64,000 nt of DNA from Melampsora larici-populina 98AG31 (GCF_000204055.1 NW_006768813.1:620796-684795), one strand, 5' to 3'; positions 46,117 to 58,952 are shown, counted from the first letter of the stretch. The notes: a model not told the origin generated them from the sequence alone. Numbers and translations are program-made.

Positions 46117-49049
46117 GATGAGATGATAGTTGGAGACAGCGAGAGACTTTGATGACTCAGGAGGTTTTTTGATTAGATCAATTTGGAAATAAAATCCGAA
46201 ACGTAAACACGCTACGGGGTGGTTTGATCCGCCCGATAGCACCGTCTGCGATCGGTTTACTTCTCAGATGATGGTCTTTTTCCAGAGTTTGGGCATGCCC
46301 AGGCTCCAGCGGACATAGGAAATGACCATTTTGACGTGTCTTTCTACAAAATCGTGCGCCGCGGTCAGTAAGCCCGACGCGGTCACGCACACATCAGACA
46401 TATATGTAAAAGAGATACTGATCACCCAAGATGATTCTGCTCTGAGGGTAGTGCAGGTCTTTTGTGATCCCTAACTTTGTCCTTCACCATGTAAAAAAGA
46501 TGTCTCAAAATTGTCTGGTCCTTCATAGGCACTGGGAAAGATATCCACAATTCTGTGGTGTCATAACTCTGCTTTGTTTGTTAAGTATGGGAAGCACTAT
46601 GGATATGAACTTTTTTTTTAAATTGTAAAATTTCCTTCCAAAGAAGTGCGGACATATGTGAAAGGAAAGAAGAAGAAGAAGTGGAAAATTAGGACCCAGG
46701 CAAATCCTACCAAAGCCCAATGACCTGGGAGGTATGAATTTTTGAAAAAAATGTTGTAGGGGTCTGACAGGTATGAGTTCAATTTTCACAAAAAAGGGTG
46801 GTTGTATGAGCATACGAGTCTCAAAATGTCCAAAATATGTGAAATTTGACCTAGAGGTCAGGACTTGCCATGACTTGTTACTCTTCTATGTTTTCTGGGT
46901 ACTTCCAATTCCTGGCCAATCTGCACCAGATTCCAGGTGGTGGTTAGATGCTGTTTGGGTGGCTCATCCAGGCCAGGTTAGATATCCATTACAAGATTGA
47001 CAATTGGGAAGGCTAGAAATGTCAAGATAGTTGCTGTGGATTATCCAGAGATCTGTCCCTTGTGATAAAGACATATTTAAACTTGGAAGCAGCCAATGCA
47101 ATCCTCCCTCAAGACTTTGAAACCTGCAAGAAGTTTGCTGAGATACTTTCCATCAGAGAGACTGATTGTACTTCTGCACTGGTACCACCATCACAATGAC
47201 AGTGGATGCTGTGGGGCTAAAGAAGAAAAGTGATGGTATCATGAATGTTCAAAATTAATGTGATGCAAAGAACGCTAAATGATTTCAACTTACAATGAGA
47301 GCAGTATGCTGCAGAGAAACTGCCATAAGCTTTGCAATGGCCAATGCCGCGGCTGGACCCCTCAATTCCTAGTCAGTCAGATATAGAAGCTTGGGCAATT
47401 TCAACTCTTCCTAGATTTTGAACCTCATTGTCCATATGCATATGCATACACATCCCAATTTGTGCCTCTGACCTTGACATCAACACAAAAATCAGTGTGA
47501 TTGTGGGAATATCTCTGACAGCATCAAAATTGCAGTTGTTGAGAGTTCTGTTTATTTCTTGGAAAATGATCCTTATCATTCATCTCAGCTTAATACATTT
47601 CTCACATCATGTCATCTGCATTCCTAGCAAAGATTCCTTTTACAGCTGTTTCAACAAAGATTGATTTTTTTTGAAGATCTTGCCAATGTGCAAAACCCGG
47701 GTTTTGTCCCTTGCTTGATTTTGTCTCTCCGCTAATTGGAAGAATACAGTAAAAAATAAACCTGTAATCAAGTTTTGTCTTTAGTTTTACCCGCTGCGGA
47801 GACAACTTTCTCCAAAAAAAGTTGTCAACCTTTCTTGAAACAGCTGTATATGAAATATGTGATAGTGCCAACAAAAATTGCTCAAGGTATTGCTCAGGGA
47901 CAGATTTCACCTCAGGCTCAAATCAACACCTTTGAGAGGTCCTCTCCAAAAATTGAATTCAAAATGTAGAGCTTGCCATCAAATTTGACTTTATTGGTGA
48001 TTCTGAGTTGACCAAAGATTGAGTACCCCCATCCCATGATGCTGTTAACTTACAATTAAAACTAAGAGGACACACCCCAGGCAAATTGGGGTCATGGAGT
48101 GAATACAGGTCACTTGGTCATGTTGAAAACAGTATATATTCCCACACCCTGGGTCATGGCACAGCTACATGACATGTATTTGTGTAGCGCACCACTGCCA
48201 GTCATACCAGTGACATGTGTGAGGGGCCTTCAAGAGCTGTGCAATACCGGCCGTGTGGGCAACTTATAGCAGCTTATAGCTGTGTATAACATGTACATTT
48301 CAGTACATACTCAAATAAATGTGATTGGTATGACTGATACACAGTGCATACAGGATGATAAGTCCTGCATACCTGACAGGTGCACCAAGACTGAGTCCAG
48401 ACATGCATTCAGGACCGCACAACCTGTATGCACTGCATGACCTTGATTTGCCCGGGGTGACATGTGATAGTTTATTTGATTTTGATGTGCAGCTGAATCT
48501 CCACTGCAAGGAATGATACCATCATCACTCTACCAGTATTGCATTGACAATACATGTGACACCCCCTTCACCTCATATATGGGAAAGGCACCTTTGTTGT
48601 CATTGAGAATTGTCTCCAACTAAATCTTTTAGCAAAAGGTGCACCTAGGCGCAGAGAGACCCCTTGGAAAATTTACTGCATCCACAAAATGAAATTGTGC
48701 TAAGAGGTACATGTAAGAGTATCACATGTGTGGGTTGGCATTTCACATACCTCATTTTGTATAAAAACACAAACTTTGATCAGGATCTGCTTCAAAAAAC
48801 ATGCTCTAGATGTCATCAGTCTCTACTGTAAACAAATTGAACACTAAATGGGCTTTGTTTGTTGTCAATTGACTTAGGATAATTCAGATTGACTGAACTT
48901 GTACCCTTTTAAGCTACCTTATAGGCAGCTCAGACTATCATAATAAGGAAAATATCGATAAGGGTAGACAAACATTAAAAAGCCAAATCAAAAAACCTGT
49001 CCCAACCCATTTGAATTTCAAGATTTCCCCACAAAAACCCAAAATTGAA
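46117..49049. other. CpG-poor 2.9-kb desert
   Basis: The first 300 bases (to about 46400) are CpG-containing and hold the phosphogluconolactonase promoter. After that the sequence is AT-rich, CpG-poor and without recognisable genes. Short open frames on both strands have no motifs. A GC-richer, palindrome-rich patch with repeated TGCATAC, CATGTG and ACATGT words lies near 48150-48560. Confidence 0.45.
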
Positions 49050-49196
49050 ATGAGTTGGAACACATTTTTCATATGGGTTCTTACTGTTTGTGTACCCTTA
49101 ATGAACTCTCAAATACATATATATAATGTGCCTTACATCAGTCCTGCTTCTTCAATTGCTTCTGAAAATTGCTTACATCAAAGTTATTTTACATGA
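49050..49196 (+). CDS. Putative tiny secreted protein, 48 aa
   Basis: An ATG in good context (AAATGAG) opens a 48-codon frame with a textbook signal peptide (MSWNTFFIWVLTVCVPLMNS). A short mature part with one Cys (ENCLHQSYFT) follows. It may be a complete small secreted peptide, a first exon whose continuation I cannot find, or the truncated 5' end of a lost secreted gene. It is convergent with the large secreted gene whose stop is 62 bases downstream. An in-frame ATG upstream at 49011 would give a poorer signal sequence. Low confidence. Confidence 0.35.
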   Translation: MSWNTFFIWVLTVCVPLMNSQIHIYNVPYISPASSIASENCLHQSYFT

Positions 49197-49258
49197 TAGT
49201 CTTGAACCCTCCTCAATACAACCTAGATTTGAAACATATTTTTAATGCAAAATCTGAT

Positions 49259-52200
49259 TCACTTTGGTAGATTGCTTTTCCAAACAACAACTCTATCAGT
49301 TCCACGAATCCAAGTCTCTAAACCCCTAACCTTTTCAAATCTATGTTCAAAATATGCTTTGAAAATGTGGCCTTTTGTTAAAAATTCTTCTGGAACATCT
49401 TCCCATATTCCAATGATACGTGCTTTCATTTTCTCTTTGGATTCTTTGAAATTAGACCAAGTTTTAAACCTCCTCAATAATTCAACATCTAATCCAACAT
49501 GCTGAGCTATCAAAGCCTCTCCAATACTGATTTGTTTTGTATGATTTTGTTCAATTTTGTATGTTTCTGGAAACTCTATGTTCATCTGATCAGCAAGCTC
49601 TGCCAAGTACTTTAACCTGATTGCAAAAAGCTTTGAAGTATCATCATCCTTCATTGTCAAAAGACACCTTGTGGGTTCATCGTTCCAATCATGTCTGAAA
49701 ACTTTGATTCTCATACCATCCTGTAAGTTGACAATTCCGCCCATTAACTCTAACATGCCATAAACTTTCTTTTGGATCTGTTCCCTTCCAAAGTATCCCC
49801 ATTTCCCATGAGACAATTCAAGTATATCATCAATGGTTCCCAAGACAGGAATGATATATCCCTCTTTGATCCAGTCTCTAGCTAGAGCTTTTCTAAGGAC
49901 ACTTGACTCCTTGTATGTATCATCGTGTCCCATCATGTAAAGTGTTGCATATCTTCTATGATACTGAAATGAAGAAATCTCCTTCATAATCTTCCATTCT
50001 TCTTCACTTGACTCATCAATCAAAATGTGAAGTTCATCTAATTCATTCACTTTTGCGTTCTGGAAGTCTGGAAATGGTTCATCAAATTTTAAGATCTTTC
50101 CCATGCGTCTGTTGTTAAGTGAAAGTGTTTCTCCTTTTTCCTTCCAAAACTGTGTGAATTTCATAGCACTAAATTGACGTTGGACAGATTCCACGCGTCT
50201 GTAGGCTTCGAGTGGATTATCGAGTTGCACCGGTAAGTTGGTAGAAGGCGACTTCCAATTGGCACTACCAAAGTTCATTCTTTGGAGGTAATCAAATTGA
50301 AGACTTGAAACCTTGATTGTCAGCAGCGGTGTTGGATCTTGCAACTTTATCACTTCTTTCAAAACAATATTCCTGTCAAGTTTGGAAATATCTTTCACAT
50401 AATCTTGAGAAACTAATGCTTTTGGGAATCCATCGTGTTCCTCAAGGTTACCAATCTGGTCTTTGACTGTGATCTGTGACTCATCTTGTTTATGATACCT
50501 TGCTTTACTTTTACGTTTTGATATGTTGTTCCTTTTCTTAGGTTTTCTGATGACTTTGTTTTCCATAAAACCTTTTCTTTTTGAAGGATGTATTATTCTT
50601 GAACCTTTCTGATCAAATTCATCAACCCCTTGAGCTTGATCTTGTGCGCTGATATCTTGGAATGTATCTTTGTCTTTGAAACTGTTTAAATCTTCACTAG
50701 ATGAATCAGAAGATGCTTCATCAATGTCCCCTATGTCAGATCCCATTGGATTAATGATAGATACAGACGGGGGTGAAGTCGAGGCCTCTTCGCGCATCTC
50801 ATTAATCTTGGTATCCTCCTGTGATATCAACTTCTTTCCCGTTTTCTTAAAATCCGCACCAGATGATTCAACTGCTTGTTTTTTCTCTTGGAGTGTTTTT
50901 GGTTGTTTCAAATTGACATCTTCTTCCGATGAACCAGGCGGTGGTGATCCTTCGCGTAAAGCCACCTCAATGTTTTTAGTCTCGCGCCCCTCTCCAGTTG
51001 TGATTTTAGTTGGAGTCCTAGTGATTTCCTTTCCAAAACTATCCAAATAGCCTTCATGGACTTTGGTCCTCATTGTTTTCTTCCGCCATATCGGTGGTTT
51101 TCTTGTCAGATTTTTGCTTCTTTCTTCATCACGTTCAAATTGTGATTGTGGAGGGCGAACTTTGTTTGTTAATAATGGATTCTGGTTGATTGAGTTTCTC
51201 GACACATCTTGCCCATATCTTATTTTTCGTTCCTGGACAAGTTTATCATTTGAATTAGACGTAGCAGGTATAGCTTCCTTTTGAATGCTCAAATCATCTT
51301 TCGAAGTGTCTATGGTATTTTCACGGGTTGATTTTACTATCGTCTCTTTTGGTCCCGGGATGATGTCGTCAACTTTTGGATTCCCTAAAACATCCTGACC
51401 GTTGTTCTTGACCTCAGCGTTTTTCAGTTTTCTTTGTAGAGGTTCGACGTCTGGCATATCACCCTCCTGTTTCATTCTGTTGTAGATTCTGGATAGATCC
51501 TTTGATTTCTGAAGTTTTTCCTGTCCTTGAGTAAGCCTTCCATCTCCACCAAGATTCACTGTTCCGGCTAATGTTTCACTGCTCCTTGAATCTTCAATCA
51601 CGGGAGACTGATGAGGTGCTGGATCTTTTTTCTGTCGCACTAGTTCAGTTACCTCACGTAGTGGAGGATTTTCTATTTTGTTTCTTGATACATCCTTTTC
51701 TTCGGATCCAATCTTTTGAGATGGCTCGCAAGATGTTTTTAGATCTTTTGATCTCTCCTTAAATCTATTACCATAGGTTTTTATGTCAAGTACTTCCTGG
51801 AACTTGTGCTTTTGTTCTTCGAGAAGTTTGCGTTTTCCGGCAACTCGCTCTTGTTCGTTTTGACTAACTTCATTCTGCTTGATGCTTTGCTTCTTTGCTA
51901 AAATTTCTTGAAAAGAAATCGTTGGAGAGTCCAAAATTTGTTGAATAGGAGCTTCAATCCTCCTCCTGTAGCCCATATAAAAGTGAAGACGTCTGTTATA
52001 TATGATATCTCGAGTTCCCTTTTTGGTGACAGTCTGGTTAGAATGCCTTCAAATCCATAAGAAACACTTACACATTTTTGTAATCCCTTAGATGTTGTTT
52101 ATTTCTATGCGGAGAATCTTTCCTGGGAGTTAAACCTGTGATGGGGTTTGCATAGTAGGAAAAATCGGGCGAGTTGACAAATACCCCATCGAAGCCAATT

Positions 52201-52382
52201 TTGGGGCTGGTGGGGTTAGAATCTGAGCAGCTTTCAAGTGGTATATTGACACCTCTCCAGATACTATAAGACTCTCCTCGATGAGCTTTTGGACCAGTTG
52301 ACTCATTGTGTCGTAGCAAGGCACAAAGAGATGTGCTTACGCGCGCTAGAAATATGCATAAAACGAAGTTGTACACTAACAT
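49259..52382 (-). CDS. Large secreted orphan protein, 1005 aa, with a strongly basic segment
   Basis: Two exons: 52382-52072 and 51965-49259, joined by a GTAAGT...CTACAG intron. The long exon 2 frame starts without a signal peptide; exon 1 supplies one (MLVYNFVLCIFLARVSTSLC). An in-frame ATG 27 bases upstream is possible but places charged residues first. After the signal comes a disordered region rich in Lys, Glu, Gln and Ser. It contains loosely repeated units around DVSRNKIENPPL, DVLGNPKVDDII and DVSRNSINQNPL. Near the middle is a dense basic cluster (KRKGFMENKVIRKPKKRN then SKRKSKARYHK) that fits a bipartite nuclear signal. The C-terminal ~350 residues look folded (YRRVESVQRQFSAMKFTQFW, RRYATLYMMGHDDTYKESSV, WGYFGREQIQKKVYGMLELM) and end in IRGTDRVVVWKSNLPK. 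No known domain is recognised. Host-directed function is inference. Confidence 0.75.
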
Positions 52383-54347
52383 TTGGTAGCTTTTTACTTG
52401 AAGAATCAAGAAATGTAAGGGTCTTCAAAGTAGAGAACTGTTGTTAATACAATCACAATTCTTTCCAGGGAATCCATCGCAATTTATCATAGTTGAGAAT
52501 ATCTTGAAACATGATTTGTTGCGAGTGTCACATTGGGAGAAAGGCTTCAATGCCTGAACCAGCGCTGGCTACGACGTGCACTCTCACTGCTGGGGTGTTG
52601 CGAGCAAAGGTAAATACATATCTGAGGCATGCACTGATGTCAGTCACACATCCGCAGTCGCGGAAGTCACTGTGGATGTGTGACTAATCAATGTACATAT
52701 GACACAAATGTGAGGGACATGTCCCCCAAGGCTTGGTGTCCAAACCAGCGCTACCAGTCAGCACAAGAAATTGTTGAAAGATGAACCACCTGGAGAAGCA
52801 CAGGCAAATATCTCATTATGACGACTACACCAATTTTAAAGCTCTGTGCTGTGAAAAGGTATACAGAAATTGTATGGCTTTCCATCACAAGTTTTGTAGC
52901 TGTGCTTCCTGTGCCCCACAGTTACCCAGGGGCAATTCAAATAAGTCCCACTTACTCAAGTCATCACCTGAGAATCATGACAGACAAGTCAAAAGCCAAA
53001 GGGTGGGTGGGTGGTGGTTTGTGCTTGCAGTGCAACCTGGAACTTGAGACTGTCTTTAGATTTGCTGCACACCATACACAGAGTTGGTGTGACTCACCAG
53101 ATATAAATAAGTTTGAAAGCCAAGTGTGATTGCATAATCAGGGTGGTACATTAAGGCTATCCAATGGGTCATACAAAGTGAGCTAATCATCAGTTTAGTC
53201 CAGAATGAAATTCTGAATTCTCATAAACTTTTATCCCATGTCTGATAGCCAAGAGTTCAGACTAAAATCTATGCCATCCAAAAACCTGTATTTCCATTTG
53301 AACACCTGTTTTCTTCCATACAAAGACCCATTTTTTTCCAACCTTGAACACATTCCCTATCATTTTTGACATTTCCATACAATAGATCTAGGTTTTATCA
53401 CAGGAAGAATTCCTGTGATATCACATTGTAGAGTGTGGGTTTTTCATTTGGGGCACAGCCTGAGTATATATTGGAGCAAAAAACCCATCAATAACAGCAG
53501 AAAACGAGCAATGGCAGCCAGTGAGGCCATCTAAAGATGTAAATTCTGTTGAATAAAGAAACCATTGGACCAGAATTTAGATCTTGAACTCAAATAATAA
53601 CTGAGAAGTTCATACTGGTTGATGCTGGCAAGGAATACCCATGTTTTAGAAAAGGTCTTAGGGTAAGAGTTCAGAATCTCTACTACAACCTGTGAATCTG
53701 ATTGGTTCATGAAGTGGTGCTTAGGGGTTTTCATGAACTCATCTCACTTTACCTAACTGATTAAACATCCTAAAATCAATTTCATAAGTTTTACCTCAAA
53801 TATACTAACAATCTGTAGCATTTATGTAGTCAAATTGGGGCACACCTTAAGAAAATGACTATGCAAAAGCCAAGGTGTACTTAAGAATTGAATTCAAACA
53901 GAGTCACAAAAAAGGATGAATGGAAAGTTAAAAAAATCAAAGCTTATTGTCATAAACTATACACAAGAAACATCTGTGTACTATTGAGTAGATATCACAG
54001 ATGTGTTGTTGAATAAGTCTGGTAGAACACATCACTTGCAGAGTTCCCTTTTCCCCTCATCTGAAAATCATCATATGTACAATCCCCTGCAAGTAGTTTT
54101 TGTAATCACTCAATTGCTTGAGTGGTACTGGAACAAAGCTGGATTTCCTTTGAGTGACTATTTTGAAAGATGATGGGAAAGAATAATATATCTCGACATC
54201 AAATGACAATGAACTCCCTTGCTCCAACTAGATGGCCGACTTCTCCTAGGTAGACTAGTCCTTTTTATTTTAACATGTTTAGATAGTGTTTTATGCAGCA
54301 AGCTAAATGCACTTTAAAAACATGTTTATGATGAATTGATTGCAAAC

Positions 54348-54458
54348 CACCATGTCCTTGTGGCAGTTGCCCAACAATGAGCGCACACAGACTGCCTTTG
54401 AGGCACAAAGGCAACTCATGTGCGCTTGTCAACCAGCAAACACCACAAGGGCATGGTG
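54348..54458. repeat. Long imperfect hairpin (foldback or MITE remnant)
   Basis: The two halves are inverted copies of about 53 bases around a tiny loop. The outer arms are CACCATGTCCTTGTGG and CCACAAGGGCATGGTG (one mismatch), with inner arms AGCGCACA/TGTGCGCT and TGCCTTTG/CAAAGGCA. The middle is more mismatched. No coding capacity. Confidence 0.7.
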
Positions 54459-54612
54459 AATTCAATCTTTCCATAGATAAAAACACCTTGAACATCCACT
54501 CCTGATGATTTTCTAATTGAACAAATCATAACCAAAGGAAAATCAGCTGAAGCCATTAATCTTTAGTTGAAATTGATGTGTAAAGGAATGTGGTACAATG
54601 CAGTACCAGTCA

Positions 54613-54686
54613 AACACAATGATTACAGATCCTAGGCATAGGGACCTGTACACATCCCCACGCCTAGGATTTGTAATCATTGGGTT
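54613..54686. repeat. Second hairpin with 25-base arms
   Basis: The arms CAATGATTACAGATCCTAGG and CCTAGGATTTGTAATCATTG pair with one mismatch in the quoted part and about two over the full 25 bases, around a 24-base loop. It lies 155 bases from the previous hairpin and shares no obvious sequence with it. Confidence 0.7.
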
Positions 54687-56663
54687 TGCAACAGGCCCCG
54701 GCCCGCCGCTGCAGAACTTGAATGATTACGTAAACCACTTGGAGGGGACTGTACATAGGTACCTGATCTTCAGGATCACAAAGACCAGATCCTTTCCTCA
54801 CATAAGCAAAGACCCCAAGACCAGACCAAAACACATATGATATTCCAATAACCATTATCAACCCTGAGTACTAAACCATGTTATTAGTACCAATGATCAA
54901 CACATAATTTTGATTTGATCTTTTACCCAAAATAATCATCCTTAAGCATAAACCCTTTCATTTAATGTTCATCAAACTGATATCTTGACTTATTTATTTA
55001 AGTCAAAACTTTCATGCCCACCTCTTTACCTGATCAAACTCATGGATATTAATCCCTACAAGTCACTGTCACTGTCTAGTAGAAGTTTACTTAGTCTTCT
55101 ACTATCCTTTTGATCACCTCTACTAACCTAATAATCACTCATAAAACATTCTATATTCATATATGTATGTCTAAACTTTTTTGTTAAAAATTTTAGCAGA
55201 AAAAAATCTCATATGAAAGACTGAATTTAACAAAAGGAAAAAAACTCACAGCACATGAATGATCAAGTTCAAAACCCAAGCAAGCAAAGTTGTGGTGTCC
55301 AAGTTCTCTGCAACTTCTCTCATTCACATCATTTCCCTTGAGCTGTACTTTGCCTTTGTAAAGATGTCCATACAAGCTCAAATTTCATCTTGTCCCTGCT
55401 GGCCTCCTTTCTTTGTTATTCAATCATCTAAACCATGAAAAAAACATATCTTTCATCACAACAATGACTAATAAGTAAACTTCACTGTTTATATCTCCAA
55501 AGATTTCTCATACCCAGTCAGTTTTATTCAACATTATTGGTGAGCAACCTCAATGAAAGTGAAGGATGGGTCTTGTGATATGGTGAAAGCACTAAGATGA
55601 AACCCAGAAAGACCAGAATGATACCCAGGAAGATATCTGATGAGTTGCAAGGGACTTTGTGTATCTTTGAAATTGTGTGGTATGTATACACATACATACT
55701 AAATATGATTTCCCCCACTTGGTATATCAGACTGGTAGCTCAAAGGAAACCAACTATGAACAAGTTCTATGATTAACAAAAGTTACAAACTTGCACAAGA
55801 CAGCATACCTTTTCTCATAATGAAATCAAGTTTCAAACTTGATCAATTCCAAATCTCACATGGTACCATAAATAAGAAACAAAGAAAAAATCAATCTAAA
55901 AAGTTTTCATAAAGGCTTTGAATAAATAACCAAATTCAAAACACCATGTAAACATCCTTAACATGCACACACACAAGTCTTTCCTTAGACCCATCAAAGA
56001 GGTACCACAACAGATACATCTTCCACTTATCAACTGCAAGATTAACAATCGGATTTGAATAAATCACTATTCACAAAAAGTTCTCAACAACAATCTCAAT
56101 CCAAATCCCACCAAAACACTTTCAGATTTGTTTCAAACCTCTCTGTGTGTGTGCATATGGACGTGCTACAAGGATATTTACATGATGAGAAGAAAAGAAG
56201 AAGGACATCTATAAATCTTATATTTAATTGCATCTAATCTTCACTCTTATTTCATTTTACAAACCAAACCAAACCAAAACAGACAAAAGAAAAGAAAAGA
56301 AGAAAAAAGAAAAAAGAAAAAGCATTGCAGATAACATAAAAATAAAAACGAAAAAAAACTCTCAACGTTTACAAAGAGAAAAAACGCATCCAAAAAGAAA
56401 CCAAACCACAACCAGAATCAGGAATCATCATCACATCACTTTGCAACAAAAAGCTGAACAAACCAATCCAAACCAAACCAACAGTCCAATCAACAACAAA
56501 TTCTCAAAACCAAACCCCACCCAAGTCTTGTTTCCATCCAAACTTAAATCCTCCTCCTCCTCCTCATCCTCCAAACCTTCTCCTCCTCCTCCTCCTCCTC
56601 ATCCTCATCACTCCTCCTCATCGCTCATCACTCACTCACTCCCTCACTCCCTCACTCACTCAC

Positions 56664-58952
56664 TCACACTTCTCCAATCTTGCATTGATCTTCTTCTTCC
56701 AAACCCACATCTTTCAACCCGATCTCCTTACCTCCTTCAGTACACCTAGACCTAGCCTTCCTGGTAATATCTTCAATCAATTCAATCCAATCAGGTCTAA
56801 TAGCCACCACATCATTCATCATTTCCCTTTTCTAGAAACCCCCCCAAAAAACAAATCAAAAATCACAAATCAAAAAAATCAAAAAAATCAGTCACTAGAT
56901 TTCAGTAATGAATTTAAGGAAAGGGAAATCAAGACATACTTCTTTACAAGTAGCCTTACTTTCCAACATCTCACACAACCCATCTAATTCTAAATTAGAC
57001 AAGACACCTCGATCCACAAACTTACTCAACCCAACCTGAATCAGTGGATTAGGTTTCCCAAGCCCAAGCCCAAACTGTTGATGATGCTGAAGATTTTCAG
57101 TTCCAAGTACCAAAGCAGCCGAATCTGAACCCGAACCCGTCGATCTCCATTGCTGAAACAAATCCGGTATTTCTTTCATACTAGATAGTCTAGATACCCC
57201 AAGATCTTTAGAAGACATTTCCAAGAAAGATGTGTCTTGATGATTAAAAGTTTCGAACGCATTCGGTTTAATTTTTTCATCATCTGTTGAAACAAGTGAA
57301 TCATTAGAAGATTCAAAGTTCAAGTAAGAGTTCCAAAAAGCTTGATCCGGTTCAGATGCAGAGATTTGACGTGGTTGATTTAACGGAAGAAGCTCATTAA
57401 AATCCAACGTTGATGGAATCAATTCATTAGATGTGAATGTAGATAACGGATTCATACTTGAATGATCTATTGGTTCTGGATGACCAACTAGATCTGATTG
57501 ATGAACGTTATAAGCTAGCATAGGATCAGCTGGTATAGATGAAGTAGTATAACTCGGAAAAGATGACTCGAACTTCTCAACAGGCTTTGAAAGTTTATTA
57601 GAAGAATTCATCCCATAACTTTGATGATCTTCATTAAAAGCTTCCACAGGAGTATGATTCGTGTTCAAGAAACTAGCCAATGAAGAGCTAGAAGAGAGAG
57701 GAGGAGTATAACCTTCATGAGTAGTGCCATTGCCACTGATACTATTACGAGGAGTGTGTTGAGCAAGAGGAGGTTTTTGAAGAACAGGATCAGGAGCACC
57801 TGAAGTAGGAAGTGATAAACCTAATCGATTCAAGTTTTCTTGATTACCACGGTTCATCATAGCTTTAAGTGGATGACCAGTATGGAATCCATTCTTTAAA
57901 GAAGAAGAACTCTCAAGACCTGATTGATCTAAACTTGAAGACGTCATCGATTGAGGTTGATCAAAGGAAGTAGAAATCGGCATCGAAGATCGTCGTAAAT
58001 CATTAGCTATCGTGAATGTAAACACTTCTTTGTAAACACCTAATGATTGGTTTTCGGTTTGGAGTCGGTTGACTAATTCTTTGAGATGTTTGTTTTCAGT
58101 GGTTAAGGGTTCTTGTTTGGCTAATAATTCATCTACTTGGTCTTGTAATTCTTGTAACCTCTAAATAGATACCAGATCCATTTCCATCAGCAGGTTGCAT
58201 GCAAAAACTGATTTGTTGAATCAAGTTGACTTACTCTCTCTTTACGTTCTCGGAATGCTCTTTGTGCGTTTCTAAATCGCGACCAAATCGAATAAGTAAT
58301 CAAACCAAAAAAAAAAGAAAACGAAGAAGACTAACCTATTCTGTTCTTTTCGTTTCAACTTACCAACCCCTTTAATTTCATGATGATGATGATCAGAAGG
58401 TTCAGATCCAATTTCATGAGTATGTTCAACATTAGACGAAGGATCCGAAAGGTTTCCCGTAGATGATTTCTTTGAAGAGTTATGTTCTTTTCGATCTTTT
58501 AAAGCAGAAGAAGAACTTGAAGCTGGTGAAGTTTTCCTTTTAGGATGTGATGTTGTGATTGGATTGGATTGGGTTTGATGATTTGTAGATTGGTTTAGAG
58601 AAGAACAGGGAGATGGAATCGAATCGGGTGATGAAGGATTATGGTGATGATGATGATGGTTTGACATTTGATTTTGGTGATTTTTATCTGATGATGATGA
58701 TGATGAATGATGATTTGGTAAAGTAGCAGTAGTAGTAGTATTAGAAGATGATAATAATTTAGCACCAATCGAACCTACTGGATTGTTTTCAAAGAATCTT
58801 TGAATAGCATCAAATGAGTTGGGATCATCAAATCTGTCAAATTAATCAATCAATCAATAGATATACCAAGATTTATTGTTTGATGGATTGATTGTTTGTA
58901 TGTAGTTGAGTTGATATGAAGAGATCACTTACTGAGAGTTAGACCAGTCCAT
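56664..58952 (-). CDS. yap1: Yap1/Pap1-type bZIP transcription factor
   Basis: Redox-regulated AP-1-like activator of oxidative stress genes. Five exons: 58952-58933, 58833-58336, 58271-58235, 58160-56940, 56831-56664, giving 647 aa. The basic region KRKEQNRNAQRAFRERKERR contains NxxAQxxFR, the Pap1/Yap1 signature that sets this group apart from other bZIPs. The leucine zipper follows at once (LQELQDQVDELLAKQ, LKELVNRLQTE). A long Ser/Asn/Gln-rich activation region comes next. The C-terminus resembles the Cys-rich regulatory domain, with LDGLCEMLESKATCKE followed in the last exon by SRCTEGG and DQCKIGEV. These Cys residues are candidates for the disulfide that hides the nuclear export signal. 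The N-terminus has FDDPNSFDAIQRFF and poly-His/Ser tracts. The last exon was found by frame and splice consistency (acceptor TTCTAG), not by strong homology. A clear N-terminal Cys-rich domain is not visible. Confidence 0.88.

Larger units (their letters stand above)
52383..56663. other. 4.3-kb CpG-poor desert with hairpins and a CT/CA-rich tract
   Basis: No gene is recognised. It contains the inverted repeats listed separately, a perfect palindrome TATCACAGGAA-GAA-TTCCTGTGATA at 53396-53420, and a shorter inverted pair GTCACACATCC/GGATGTGTGAC at about 52651-52684. From about 56548 to 56663 a CTC/CAT/CACT simple-sequence tract lies directly behind the Yap1 stop codon and would be in its 3' UTR. 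Confidence 0.45.

Noticed and set aside
50670..51284. Plus-strand frames opposite the 1005-aa secreted gene
   Set aside because: Antisense shadows in a lysine/serine-rich coding exon; no start context or splice support.
56228..56987. Plus-strand frames of 100-173 codons behind yap1
   Set aside because: Created by A-rich and CTC/CACT simple sequence and by the antisense of the last yap1 exon.
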